Shown here piece by piece: positions 7,043-14,837 of a stretch of 18,956 nucleotides of DNA. This DNA is from Muribaculaceae bacterium (GTDB lineage Bacteria; Bacteroidota; Bacteroidia; Bacteroidales; Muribaculaceae), in the NCBI GenBank assembly GCA_016292745.1, contig JAEDFO010000048.1:1-18956 (forward strand), in the 5' to 3' direction. The notes below the pieces were generated by a model. The model was given only the letters and a program-made list of their open reading frames with translations. It had not been told where the DNA came from and did no database searches. Positions within the stretch are counted from its first letter, which is position 1. Every line of letters begins with the position of its first letter. Made by a program: the position numbers and the translations under genes.

Positions 7043-8275
7043 TTATCTGAAGAAAATGTATGCTGCAACAACACCGGCAATAGAGCCGACGATATCGGCC
7101 AAAAGAGCATAAGGAACAGCATAACGCGTTTTCTTGATGCCAACGCTTCCGAAATACACTGCAAGTATATAGAAAGTGGTGTCGGTGCTTCCCTGTACAC
7201 ACGCCGATACACGCGACACGAAAGCATCAGCACCGTAGGTGTTCATGGCATCGATCATCATCCCACGCGAGCCGCTGCCACTCAATGGCTTCATCAGCAT
7301 TGTTGGCAACGCCCCTACCCAATCGGCATCAAAGCCAAGTGCCGAGATACATTGCGTGAGCCAGTCGGTGAGCACGGTCATTGCACCCGAGGCACGCAGC
7401 ATAGCAATGCCGACAAGGAATGCCACCAAATAAGGAATAATCATGACGGCGGTCTTGAATCCATCTTTAGCACCCTCTATAAAGGCATCAAACATATTTA
7501 CACGCTTACGCAATCCGGCACAAATGAAGCCCACTATCACGCTCAACAATATAAAGTTGGCCGCAAACGACGAATAGCGCTGAACATCGTCCTGCGACAG
7601 GGTCGATACATACCAAACCACACCAGCAAGCACTGCAGCAATGCCTACGAGCCACGAAAGCAGGACCTTATCGAGGAAATTGATGCGCTGACGGATGCAC
7701 AGAGCTATGATTCCCACCAGAGTGGCAATGAAAGTGGCCACCAGAATAGGCATAAACACATCGGTGGGATTTGTCGCGCCGCATTGAGCCCGATACATCA
7801 TCACACCGATTGGAATCATGCACAGCCCTGATGCATTGAGCACGAGAAACATTAGCATGGCGTCGCTTGCAGTGTCCTTCTTTGGGTTGAGCTGCTGAAG
7901 CTCGTTCATCGCTTTCAACCCCAGAGGTGTGGCAGCATTGTCGAGGCCGAGCATATTGGCGGACACGTTCATGAATATCGAACCCATTGCCGGATGGTTC
8001 TTTGGAATGCCTGGGAAGAGCCGGCTAAAGAGCGGACTGACAAGGCGCCCGAAAAACTGGATGACCCCACCTTGCTCTCCGATTTTCATCAACCCCATCC
8101 AGAGCGACAAAATACCGGTCAGGCCCAATGAAATTGTAAAAGCCGTTTCGGCAGCTCCGAATGATGAGTTCATGATTTCGCTCCAAACGTCGAGATTTCC
8201 GTTGAATACCGTTTCGCCAACTGCAACAACGAATGCAATCAGGAAGAAAGCAATCCAAATGTAGTTAAGAACCAT
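7043..8275 (-). CDS. Fused SpmA-SpmB-like membrane protein (nucleoside-recognition/Gate domains)
   Basis: This 410-residue polytopic membrane protein joins two halves. Residues about 1-195 resemble SpmA (LTGILSLWMGLMKIGEQGG, GSIFMNVSANMLGLDNAATPLG) and about 205-410 resemble SpmB (GAKDGFKTAVMIIPYLVAFLVG, MLMKPLSGSGSRGMMID, GSTDTTFYILAVYFG). Both carry the Gate fold also found in nucleoside and ferrous-iron transporters. In Bacillus the separate proteins affect spore core dehydration. The surrounding genes give no sign of sporulation, so the role here is unknown; transport of a small solute is an inference. The gene is single, with its own promoter, and ends 72 nt before ybeY. Confidence 0.88.
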   Translation of the reverse strand: MVLNYIWIAFFLIAFVVAVGETVFNGNLDVWSEIMNSSFGAAETAFTISLGLTGILSLWMGLMKIGEQGGVIQFFGRLVSPLFSRLFPGIPKNHPAMGSIFMNVSANMLGLDNAATPLGLKAMNELQQLNPKKDTASDAMLMFLVLNASGLCMIPIGVMMYRAQCGATNPTDVFMPILVATFIATLVGIIALCIRQRINFLDKVLLSWLVGIAAVLAGVVWYVSTLSQDDVQRYSSFAANFILLSVIVGFICAGLRKRVNMFDAFIEGAKDGFKTAVMIIPYLVAFLVGIAMLRASGAMTVLTDWLTQCISALGFDADWVGALPTMLMKPLSGSGSRGMMIDAMNTYGADAFVSRVSACVQGSTDTTFYILAVYFGSVGIKKTRYAVPYALLADIVGSIAGVVAAYIFFR

Positions 8276-8294
8276 AAAGCGATGATTTAGATGA

Positions 8295-8326
8295 CAAAAG
8301 TAGTCAAATTATTCGGTAAACACAAT
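8295..8326 (-). promoter_or_regulatory. Candidate promoter of the SpmA-SpmB-like gene
   Basis: On the minus strand TACTTTTG (8302 to 8295) matches TAnnTTTG exactly. With a 20-bp spacer, ATTG (8326 to 8323) matches the -33 TTTG at 3 of 4 positions. The predicted start is near 8288, about 12 nt before the ATG at 8275. Confidence 0.55.
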
Positions 8327-8518
8327 TTGAGGCCAAGAGAGAACTGTCACAAAATTATTTGGAGCCGAAGTGACAACTCCAAAAAACAAGGATATAAATC
8401 TATATATCAGTTATTTACACGAAACTTAACTCGCTGAGAATTCAGAATTTGAAATTGTTCGGGAGATTTATCGGGAAAATTAGGAAGATTTCCACATAAT
8501 TTCACACATATTTTTAGT

Positions 8519-8526
8519 TAACTTTG
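8519..8526 (+). promoter_or_regulatory. Candidate -7 box for the LtaS-like gene
   Basis: TAACTTTG is an exact match to TAnnTTTG. A good -33 TTTG at 19-21 bp is missing; the nearest is TTTC at 8500-8503, a 15-bp spacer, so the call rests on the -7 box alone. The transcript would begin near 8533 and carry a leader of about 90 nt that includes the parS-like site. Confidence 0.38.
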
Positions 8527-8565
8527 CGATGATGGTGTGATGAGCAAGCGACCCGGGAATTCGGA

Positions 8566-8581
8566 AGTTTCACGTGGAACG
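8566..8581. other. parS-like ParB-binding site 2
   Basis: The 14-bp core GTTTCACGTGGAAC (8567-8580) is identical to that of site 1 at 4638-4651, in the same orientation. The outermost bases (A and G) depart from the consensus T and A, giving 13 of 16 matches to the canonical parS; the central CACGTG is intact. It lies in the intergenic region 45 bp upstream of the LtaS-like start codon. Confidence 0.75.
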
Positions 8582-8625
8582 GCAACTGCTCACACAAGCG
8601 GATTCTCAAACTTTGCAAACGAAGT

Positions 8626-10638
8626 ATGAAAATTAATTTCAACAGAACATATTCAATGAGTCGCATTACCGAAGGGCGGCTCGGCAAACTGATTTGCAAC
8701 CTGCTGATTGCCCTGCTTATGCTGGCGATAGCTCGAGTAGCATTCATCGTAGCAAACTACGACAAATATGCCGAGACCATGAGCCTTGAATTGCTGAAAG
8801 GGATTGCCCGCGGCGGCCTAACCTTCGACCTTGCCGCTCTATTCTACATCAACTCGCTCTACATTGTGCTGTTTTTGTTTCCGCTCCACTTCAAAGAGCG
8901 ACGTGGCTATCATTTAGGGCTAAAATGGCTGTTTGTGATAACCAACGGCATTGCAATGGCAGCCAATCTGTGCGACTGCGTGTATGTGCGGTTCACCGGC
9001 CGGCGCACCACAGCCACAGTGTTCAGCGAATTCAGCCATGAGAGCAATCTGGCTGGGATATTCGGCAACGAGATACTGCACAACCTTCCTCTGGTAGTAC
9101 TTGCCATTGTAGTGATATGGGGCGTGTGGAAGCTGTATCAGACACCAAGGACCGACCGAAGCGATGAAGGGCTCGTATGGTATTATGTGAAGATGGCACT
9201 GTCGCTCGTAGTGGCAGCACTTTGCGCCATAACGGCAATACGTGGTGGAATAGGGCAGACCGTAAGGCCGATAAGCATCAGCAATGCAAACCAATATGTA
9301 GACCGTCCTATCGAGGCCGCGGCCGTGCTAAACACCCCGTTCTCGATAATCCGGACCATCGGCAAACCGGCATTCAACATACCAGAATACATGCCGGCAG
9401 AAGAAGCCGAGCGATATTATTCGCCAGTGCACTACCCTATCGATTCGATAGGCACAAAGAGGCAGATGAATGTGGTTATATTCATAGTTGAGAGCTTCTC
9501 GAGAGGATTTATAGGTGCACTTAACACCGATATCCAAAACGGTGAGTACAAGGGCTACACACCATTCACCGACTCGCTCATAAACGTCTCACGCACATAT
9601 AAATACGCATTTGCAAATGGAATGAAGAGCATCGACGGAATGCCATCGGTGCTATCGTCGATACCGATGATGATAGAGCCGTTTTTCCTGACTCCGGCAT
9701 CGATGAACCACATCGGCGGAATAGCCCATGAACTAAAATCGGAGGGATATTACTCGGCATTTTTCCACGGAGCACCCAACGGTTCAATGGGATTCGAAGC
9801 CTTTGCCCGTTCGTCGGGCTTCGATGACTATTTTGGCCTCAACGAATACTGCAAATCGGCAGAACACAACGGCATGGACGACTTCGACGGCTCGTGGGCT
9901 ATCTGGGACGAGGAATTCTTCCAATACTTCGCCGAGGAGATGAGCCACTTCAAGCAACCATTTGTCACGGCGCTGTTCAGTGCTTCGTCGCACCATCCGT
10001 TCCATGTTCCGGCTCGTTATGCCGACATTTATCCCGAAGAAGGTGGGCATCCAAACTTCAAATGCATCCGTTACGTCGACATGGCTTTGCAGCGTTTCTT
10101 CGAACGGGCAAAACACGAGCCTTGGTTTGCCAACACACTGTTCGTTATCACCTGCGACCACTCCAGCGATGCTGTGAGCACCATAAAAGGCGCCAACTAC
10201 GGCAACGACCAACAGCAATTCGCAGCTCCGATAATATTCTATGCACCGGCCGATTCGACCTTGCGCGGAACAGACACCTCTACCCTCGCCCAGCAGATAG
10301 ATATCATGCCCACGGTGCTCGGATACCTGGGCTACGACAAGCCTTACGTGGCCTTCGGCATCGACTTGTTCAACACCCCGGCCGAAAAAGCTTTCACATT
10401 CAACTACCTTGCCGGTACCTACCAATATGCACGTGGCGACTACTTCTTGCAATTCGACGGCACAGACACCAAGGCAATATACAATTTCCGGAACGACAAG
10501 ACACTAACACACAATCTGTTAGATTCCTTGCCAAGCGATTCGGTGAAAGCGATGGAAATGGAACTGAAATCGATAATCCAGCAATATGCCGAACGAATGC
10601 GAAACGACCAACTTACCTACCGACATCAATCAAACTAA
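8626..10638 (+). CDS. LtaS-like membrane phosphoglycerol transferase (alkaline phosphatase/sulfatase superfamily)
   Basis: This 670-residue inner-membrane protein has about five N-terminal transmembrane helices (near 22-45, 67-88, 98-116, 154-170 and 188-205). A periplasmic sulfatase-fold domain follows from about 280. Expected metal and catalytic positions are visible: E289 in FIVESFS, S335 in ANGMKSIDGMP where LtaS has a threonine nucleophile, H456/H457 in SASSHHPF, and D511-H512 in ITCDHSSD. Relatives move phosphoglycerol or phosphoethanolamine head groups onto lipids or glycans, but the acceptor here is unknown. A second ATG at codon 11 is possible. The WG-repeat gene starts 15 nt after the stop, so the two are probably co-transcribed. 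Confidence 0.88.
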   Translation: MKINFNRTYSMSRITEGRLGKLICNLLIALLMLAIARVAFIVANYDKYAETMSLELLKGIARGGLTFDLAALFYINSLYIVLFLFPLHFKERRGYHLGLKWLFVITNGIAMAANLCDCVYVRFTGRRTTATVFSEFSHESNLAGIFGNEILHNLPLVVLAIVVIWGVWKLYQTPRTDRSDEGLVWYYVKMALSLVVAALCAITAIRGGIGQTVRPISISNANQYVDRPIEAAAVLNTPFSIIRTIGKPAFNIPEYMPAEEAERYYSPVHYPIDSIGTKRQMNVVIFIVESFSRGFIGALNTDIQNGEYKGYTPFTDSLINVSRTYKYAFANGMKSIDGMPSVLSSIPMMIEPFFLTPASMNHIGGIAHELKSEGYYSAFFHGAPNGSMGFEAFARSSGFDDYFGLNEYCKSAEHNGMDDFDGSWAIWDEEFFQYFAEEMSHFKQPFVTALFSASSHHPFHVPARYADIYPEEGGHPNFKCIRYVDMALQRFFERAKHEPWFANTLFVITCDHSSDAVSTIKGANYGNDQQQFAAPIIFYAPADSTLRGTDTSTLAQQIDIMPTVLGYLGYDKPYVAFGIDLFNTPAEKAFTFNYLAGTYQYARGDYFLQFDGTDTKAIYNFRNDKTLTHNLLDSLPSDSVKAMEMELKSIIQQYAERMRNDQLTYRHQSN

Positions 10639-10653
10639 TAGTCATTTATAAGT

Positions 10654-12741
10654 ATGAAAAAGATTCTTCTCTTTACACTGTTGCTTACATCGTTGATGCC
10701 TATAAACGCAACAAAAGCTGAATGGGCATTAAAAGGAGTGCCAACAACTAAAGTCTTTTGCGAAGGCAGTACAACAGGCGGATTCCACGACGGAATTGCC
10801 GTGGTTCAAGATGTTGAGTCAAAAGAATGGAAAGTGCCGTACGGAGCCATCAACACCATGGGCCAGTTAGTTATCCCATACAAATATAAGGACCTATCCG
10901 ATTTCTACAAAGGAACAGCCTATGCACAAAACATGGACGGGAAATACGGCATCATCAATACATCTGATGTGGTGCTTTTGCCGTTTGAATTCAAAGAAAT
11001 TACACGCGTTGATAACCATCCCGACCTATACATGGCAGAAAAATCGGAAGGAAAATTCTTTTTCTACGAAGGACGATTGTTGAATACTACAGCAGCGTCA
11101 TACACCAGTACCGATGATTTTCCTTTCATTCGTATAGACGACTATCATCTGAATATCTACACCGGACAAATAATAAAAAGTGCGTATAAAGTGTATGGAT
11201 ACTACTCCGGAAATAATGAATATTACCAATCCGACGGCACCCCAATCGATGCCGAAAAAGGAAAGATAAGCAGCAAAGGCATATCCTGGTTCAAAGATGA
11301 AACTTCGAAACTCTTCGGGCTGAAAAACGAGGCTACAGGAGCCATTGTTTTTCCTGCAAAGTTCAAGTACATTAAAACAATGGTGTGGACACATAATGTG
11401 CTTGTAGCCTCAAGTTGCAAAAACGAGGATAAAGATTGTATTATCAATACCGACGGTACCATCGTCGAAATGCCAGGCAATGTACTTTACTTAACAGACT
11501 ATGGGATAGTATTTTTAATAGAAGACAAGTATGGCTTATGCGACTATAATGGTAAGATTATATTACCACTTGAAAACAGTTTTATTACTCCAAAACCAAT
11601 ATTTGGCGAAGCAGTATTCATCGGTTGCAAGGATGGTCAACAATATTTATTTAACGCGAAAACAAATAAACGCATAGAAGGATTCTTTGACGAAACAAAA
11701 ATCAACGAAGGCATTGGAATCTCATGGAAAGACGGAAATAGCTACTACGTGGATTTAGCAACTTTCGATGTTATAGCCGGTCCATACAAATACGCATATA
11801 AATTCAGTGAAGGGCTTGCAAAAGTTGACGACAACAAGTTCATCAACCGCAAGGGAAAAGTTGTGGCTGACTTCAGCCAATTCGATAGTAGTAGTATAGG
11901 TAACTTTTTCTCGGAAGGGGTGATTCCGGTGGAATATAGAGATGAGAACTATAATAAAATCAACGGATTCATATATAATCCTCTGGGTAACAGCAAGTAT
12001 GTATACAATCAGAAAGGAGCCACCAAATCTGTGATTAACTCTTGGGCTGTTGAAGCCGACGCTCTGCTCAAAGACAAGAAATATGGCAAAGCAAAGGATG
12101 TATATTACCGTGTCATGGTTGCCGACCCTCAGAACATCAATGCAGTGATAAACTACGGATATTGCCTCGATAGGCTCGGATTCCAGGAAGAGGCTCTTGA
12201 AGCATTCTCAATCGCACTTGACATCGACCCTAACAATGAACTTGCCAAGAAAAACTATGCAGTGGTTAAGCAATACTTGGAACAGAACCGACAGAATCAA
12301 GTATCGGCCGAGCGAAACAACGGAGGCTTCTGGAACTCGCTTATGAACTTCACCAATGTGCTCACACAAACCCTTGGAGGACAAGGGTCTAACACCATTG
12401 GGGGCTATGGCGATTCGTATGGCAGCTATGACAGTTACGACTCCGGCTCATCGAACACATCGGGAGCGTCCGAGGCAACTCTCCGCTCGATATACCAGAA
12501 ATGGGAGGCTCGAGCCAAAGATGCGTACGACAGCCTGACACTGATGGGCACAAAAGTGACATCGAAGAAAGGCGACAAGAGCGGCAGTGGCGGCGGATTC
12601 TGGAAAGGTAGCAACTACGTGGGGCTGAAGCAGAATCTCCGCGACGCTCAGCGCCAGATGCGCCACATCCGATCTGAAGCATCGTCGAAAGGGTTCAACA
12701 TTCCACAATCAAAGTGGGAAACAGCAACAGTAAGTTATTGA
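10654..12741 (+). CDS. Exported WG-repeat and TPR protein
   Basis: This 695-residue protein of unknown function starts with a signal peptide (about 1-22). WG-type beta repeats follow, with recognisable units near 62-80 (YGAINTMGQLVIPYKY), 97-113 (KYGIINTSDVVLLPFEF), 220-237 (LFGLKNEATGAIVFPAKF) and 291-305 (DKYGLCDYNGKIILP), plus degenerate ones to about 455. Two TPR units cover about 467-534. A Gly/Ser/Tyr/Asp-rich linker lies at 575-606. Residues 608-695 form a helical charged module ending IPQSKWETATVSY, which I recall from other Bacteroidales exported proteins. The architecture suggests a periplasmic or surface binding scaffold. Base composition is uneven: sampled lines fall to about 30% GC at 11,150-12,000 against 50-57% at the 3' end and in neighbouring genes. 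Confidence 0.85.
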   Translation: MKKILLFTLLLTSLMPINATKAEWALKGVPTTKVFCEGSTTGGFHDGIAVVQDVESKEWKVPYGAINTMGQLVIPYKYKDLSDFYKGTAYAQNMDGKYGIINTSDVVLLPFEFKEITRVDNHPDLYMAEKSEGKFFFYEGRLLNTTAASYTSTDDFPFIRIDDYHLNIYTGQIIKSAYKVYGYYSGNNEYYQSDGTPIDAEKGKISSKGISWFKDETSKLFGLKNEATGAIVFPAKFKYIKTMVWTHNVLVASSCKNEDKDCIINTDGTIVEMPGNVLYLTDYGIVFLIEDKYGLCDYNGKIILPLENSFITPKPIFGEAVFIGCKDGQQYLFNAKTNKRIEGFFDETKINEGIGISWKDGNSYYVDLATFDVIAGPYKYAYKFSEGLAKVDDNKFINRKGKVVADFSQFDSSSIGNFFSEGVIPVEYRDENYNKINGFIYNPLGNSKYVYNQKGATKSVINSWAVEADALLKDKKYGKAKDVYYRVMVADPQNINAVINYGYCLDRLGFQEEALEAFSIALDIDPNNELAKKNYAVVKQYLEQNRQNQVSAERNNGGFWNSLMNFTNVLTQTLGGQGSNTIGGYGDSYGSYDSYDSGSSNTSGASEATLRSIYQKWEARAKDAYDSLTLMGTKVTSKKGDKSGSGGGFWKGSNYVGLKQNLRDAQRQMRHIRSEASSKGFNIPQSKWETATVSY

Positions 12742-12759
12742 TAAACGGATATATAACCA

Positions 12760-12802
12760 CAATACCACCTATGTCGGCGAGATGCCGATATGGGTGGTAT
12801 TG
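12760..12802. terminator. Bidirectional hairpin terminator between convergent genes
   Basis: Two 19-nt arms (12760-12778 and 12784-12802) pair along their whole length, with only two T/G mismatches that become G-U pairs in RNA, around the 5-nt loop GAGAT. It lies 18 nt past the WG-repeat gene stop and 6 nt past the pdxB stop on the other strand. A T-rich tract (ctgttgttatt) follows on the plus strand but no true T-run, so termination may be hairpin-driven or the hairpin may serve as a 3'-end stabiliser. Confidence 0.72.
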
Positions 12803-12808
12803 CTGTTG

Positions 12809-13870
12809 TTATTGGAGAGGTTCGTTGCGCAGGTTGTATGTGTTTCGGAGGGTTTCGAAAGCCTTGGCAGCCTGGTGTGAAATTGAACCGTCGGCATAGC
12901 GTTGAGCCATGGCCTGACGCATGGCGGCTGTGTCGACAAGTGGATTGTACGACTGCATCACCTGCTCGAGCGACGGTGATGTGTCATTTCCCATATCGAC
13001 AGGCTTTACCTCGAGCGGTAAACCGAAATGCGCCGCAACGGCAGCCACCATCATGTCGGTGGCACGATGCTTACCTTGCGAGGAATATCCGGCAATGTGA
13101 GGTGTAGCCACAAAAGCGCGGTCGAGCAACCGAGAATCGATATATGGCTCGCCTTCCCAGCAGTCGATTGCAATGTCGGCATCGAATGAGCCAGCGGACA
13201 AGGCATCGGCAAGTGCAGCATTGTCGACCACCGGACCACGCGAGCTGTTGATGAGCAGACGGCATCGGCTCATCTGGGCAATGGCCTGAGCGTCGGCCAT
13301 ATGCAAGGTGGCGTCGCGTCCCGATGCAGTGAGCGGAGTGTGGAAAGTGATTATGTCGGATAGCGCGGCAATTGTGGCAAAATCGACGAAATGGCCGCCT
13401 TCAGCGCGCTTTCGAGGCGGGTCGCACTCCAGCACCTTTATACCCATTTTGTGCGCCTGACGGGCAATTATTGAGCCCACATGCCCTACTCCGACTATTC
13501 CCAGCGTTATCCGGCCATCGAGAAGCCTGTGGGTGAGGCCATTTGCGGCGCACCACTGCCCTATCGTGGCAAGCACATACTGCGCCACTGCCGGAGCGTT
13601 GCAACCTGGTGCCGAGGCCACTGTGATGCCTCTATGGCGACAGTAATCGAGGTCGATATGGTCGGTTCCAATTGTAGCAGTGCCGACAAAACGGCAACGG
13701 CTGTCATCGAGCAGGGATGCATCACAGCGAGTGCGAGTGCGCACCAGCAGCGCATCGGCATCGGCCACGGCCTGGGCATCGATATCGCCTGCTGCAAGGT
13801 ATTCTACGGTAGCATACGGCTCGAAAATGCCGCGAATATACGGAATATTGGCTTCAATAACTATTTTCAT
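12809..13870 (-). CDS. pdxB: Erythronate-4-phosphate dehydrogenase
   Basis: PdxB oxidises 4-phosphoerythronate in the DXP-dependent route to pyridoxal phosphate. The 353-residue product belongs to the D-2-hydroxyacid dehydrogenases. FVGTATIGTDHID (61-73) and SAPGCNAPAVAQYV (86-99) are PdxB signatures, GIVGVGHVG (124-132) is the Rossmann loop, and LECDPPR (147-153) follows it. The catalytic set is R211, E239 in CWEGEP and H258 in PHIAGYS. The C-terminal segment ending in LRNTYNLR matches the PdxB dimerisation domain. The start at 13870 is chosen because residues upstream in the longer open frame are out-of-frame reading of the preceding gene, and MKIVIEANIPYIRG aligns with the E. coli start. 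Its ATG overlaps the upstream stop as TGATG. Confidence 0.95.
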   Translation of the reverse strand: MKIVIEANIPYIRGIFEPYATVEYLAAGDIDAQAVADADALLVRTRTRCDASLLDDSRCRFVGTATIGTDHIDLDYCRHRGITVASAPGCNAPAVAQYVLATIGQWCAANGLTHRLLDGRITLGIVGVGHVGSIIARQAHKMGIKVLECDPPRKRAEGGHFVDFATIAALSDIITFHTPLTASGRDATLHMADAQAIAQMSRCRLLINSSRGPVVDNAALADALSAGSFDADIAIDCWEGEPYIDSRLLDRAFVATPHIAGYSSQGKHRATDMMVAAVAAHFGLPLEVKPVDMGNDTSPSLEQVMQSYNPLVDTAAMRQAMAQRYADGSISHQAAKAFETLRNTYNLRNEPLQ

Positions 13871-14817
13871 CACACCAGAGAATATACGGTTATCAGTGCC
13901 GCCATAATCAGTAGCACAGCAATATAACGGCGGCGATACGGCTTGGCATTCAGGCAGTGAGCCAGCTGCATGGCCACATTTACAATCAGCACCGGGATAT
14001 ATAGCGAAGCATTTCCGCTGTCGGCCACAATCATTATCACAGCCCAGAGGATGGCCAGCAAGGTGAAGCCGTTGTAGGTGCGCAGCTGCAGGCGATAGCT
14101 GATGAGGGTGAAGGAATTCACGCCGATAGCGGCCATCCCTACTGCCAGCACACCACCTGCCACAGCCAGCGCAGCACCGGCTCCGGAGAACGCACTGTCG
14201 ACATGAGGCCACACAAGGGCATCAGTGGGCACCAAACCGCTGCCCAGCACTATCCAGTAGGGAGTGAGTATGCCAAAAACGGCCGCGAGGATGCCTCGAA
14301 TGCTCATTGACCTCACCTGAACCACCCCAAAGAAGAATAGCGGCAGCATCCACACGAATGCCGACTCAATGAGGCTGAATCCGGCGATGATTACAAACAG
14401 AGTGAAAATGCGGGTGGTGAAGTCGCGCTGCTCAAAGAGCGAGAACAGCATGTGGGTGAGCACCAGATACACCAAAGCCATCAGCATTCCATCGGCCATA
14501 CCACCCACTGCGACGGAAAGCGACGGTACAGCCAGCAACGTCAGGCTCACGAACAGCATCGTCATGCCTCCGAGGAAGGTGAAATGCTTGTTGAGCAGCA
14601 CCATGGCCAATGCTGCCAATAGTGCGAGGACAAATTCCACATACCGGCACCACGAGCCCATAACGCTCCAATTGATGCCCCACCCTGTCACCGTTCCGTA
14701 GCTGGCGGCCGGCACCGATGGCTCCGACATGAAAAAAGTGAGCAGCAGTGCTCCGACCAAGCAAAGCACTGCCATAAGATGTCCCTGGATGAATATGTTT
14801 ATCCGTTGTTCGTTCAT
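13870..14817 (-). CDS. Polytopic membrane protein of unknown function
   Basis: The 315-residue product is nearly all hydrophobic, with about eight to ten probable transmembrane helices split by short loops. Examples are 14-30, 58-75, 82-100, 107-125, 137-155, 160-178, 212-235, 250-268, 271-290 and 298-313. No catalytic motif stands out. A basic loop NAKPYRRRYI lies before the last helix. I recall similar proteins of about 300 residues as conserved hypotheticals in Bacteroidales but cannot name a family. It starts 20 nt after purD and its TGA overlaps the pdxB ATG by one base, so expression is almost certainly coupled to pdxB. Confidence 0.82.
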   Translation of the reverse strand: MNEQRINIFIQGHLMAVLCLVGALLLTFFMSEPSVPAASYGTVTGWGINWSVMGSWCRYVEFVLALLAALAMVLLNKHFTFLGGMTMLFVSLTLLAVPSLSVAVGGMADGMLMALVYLVLTHMLFSLFEQRDFTTRIFTLFVIIAGFSLIESAFVWMLPLFFFGVVQVRSMSIRGILAAVFGILTPYWIVLGSGLVPTDALVWPHVDSAFSGAGAALAVAGGVLAVGMAAIGVNSFTLISYRLQLRTYNGFTLLAILWAVIMIVADSGNASLYIPVLIVNVAMQLAHCLNAKPYRRRYIAVLLIMAALITVYSLV

Positions 14818-14837
14818 TCAAAATTGAAGTCGCGGCA

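Larger units (their letters stand above)
8276..8625. other. Divergent intergenic region with promoters and a parS-like site
   Basis: This AT-rich 350-bp stretch separates the SpmA-SpmB-like gene (minus) from the LtaS-like gene (plus). It holds a minus-strand promoter next to 8275, an imperfect inverted repeat (8341-8350 with 8370-8379; inner TGTCAC/GTGACA exact), a plus-strand -7 box at 8519-8526 and a parS-like site at 8566-8581. I see no small ORF, tRNA or clear terminator. One DnaA-box-like 9-mer (TTATTTACA, one mismatch) is too weak to suggest an origin. Confidence 0.8.

Noticed and set aside
6224..7831. A 535-codon open frame on the plus strand
   Set aside because: It lies antisense to mnmG, ybeY and the SpmA-SpmB-like gene, all of which have clear family motifs. 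Its product is rich in H, R and Y without any recognisable domain, as expected of a shadow frame.
8411..8512. Possible origin of replication with DnaA boxes
   Set aside because: The AT-rich region beside parS holds only one 8-of-9 DnaA-like match (TTATTTACA) and TTTCCACA; there is no cluster of true boxes and no dnaA or dnaN nearby.
10422..10443. CACGTG within the LtaS-like gene as a third parS
   Set aside because: Only the central hexamer matches; the flanks (ATG on the left, GCG on the right) do not fit parS.
13871..14212. Longer start for pdxB
   Set aside because: The added 114 residues are an out-of-frame reading of the upstream membrane-protein gene; MKIVIEANIPYIRG at 13870 aligns with known PdxB starts.
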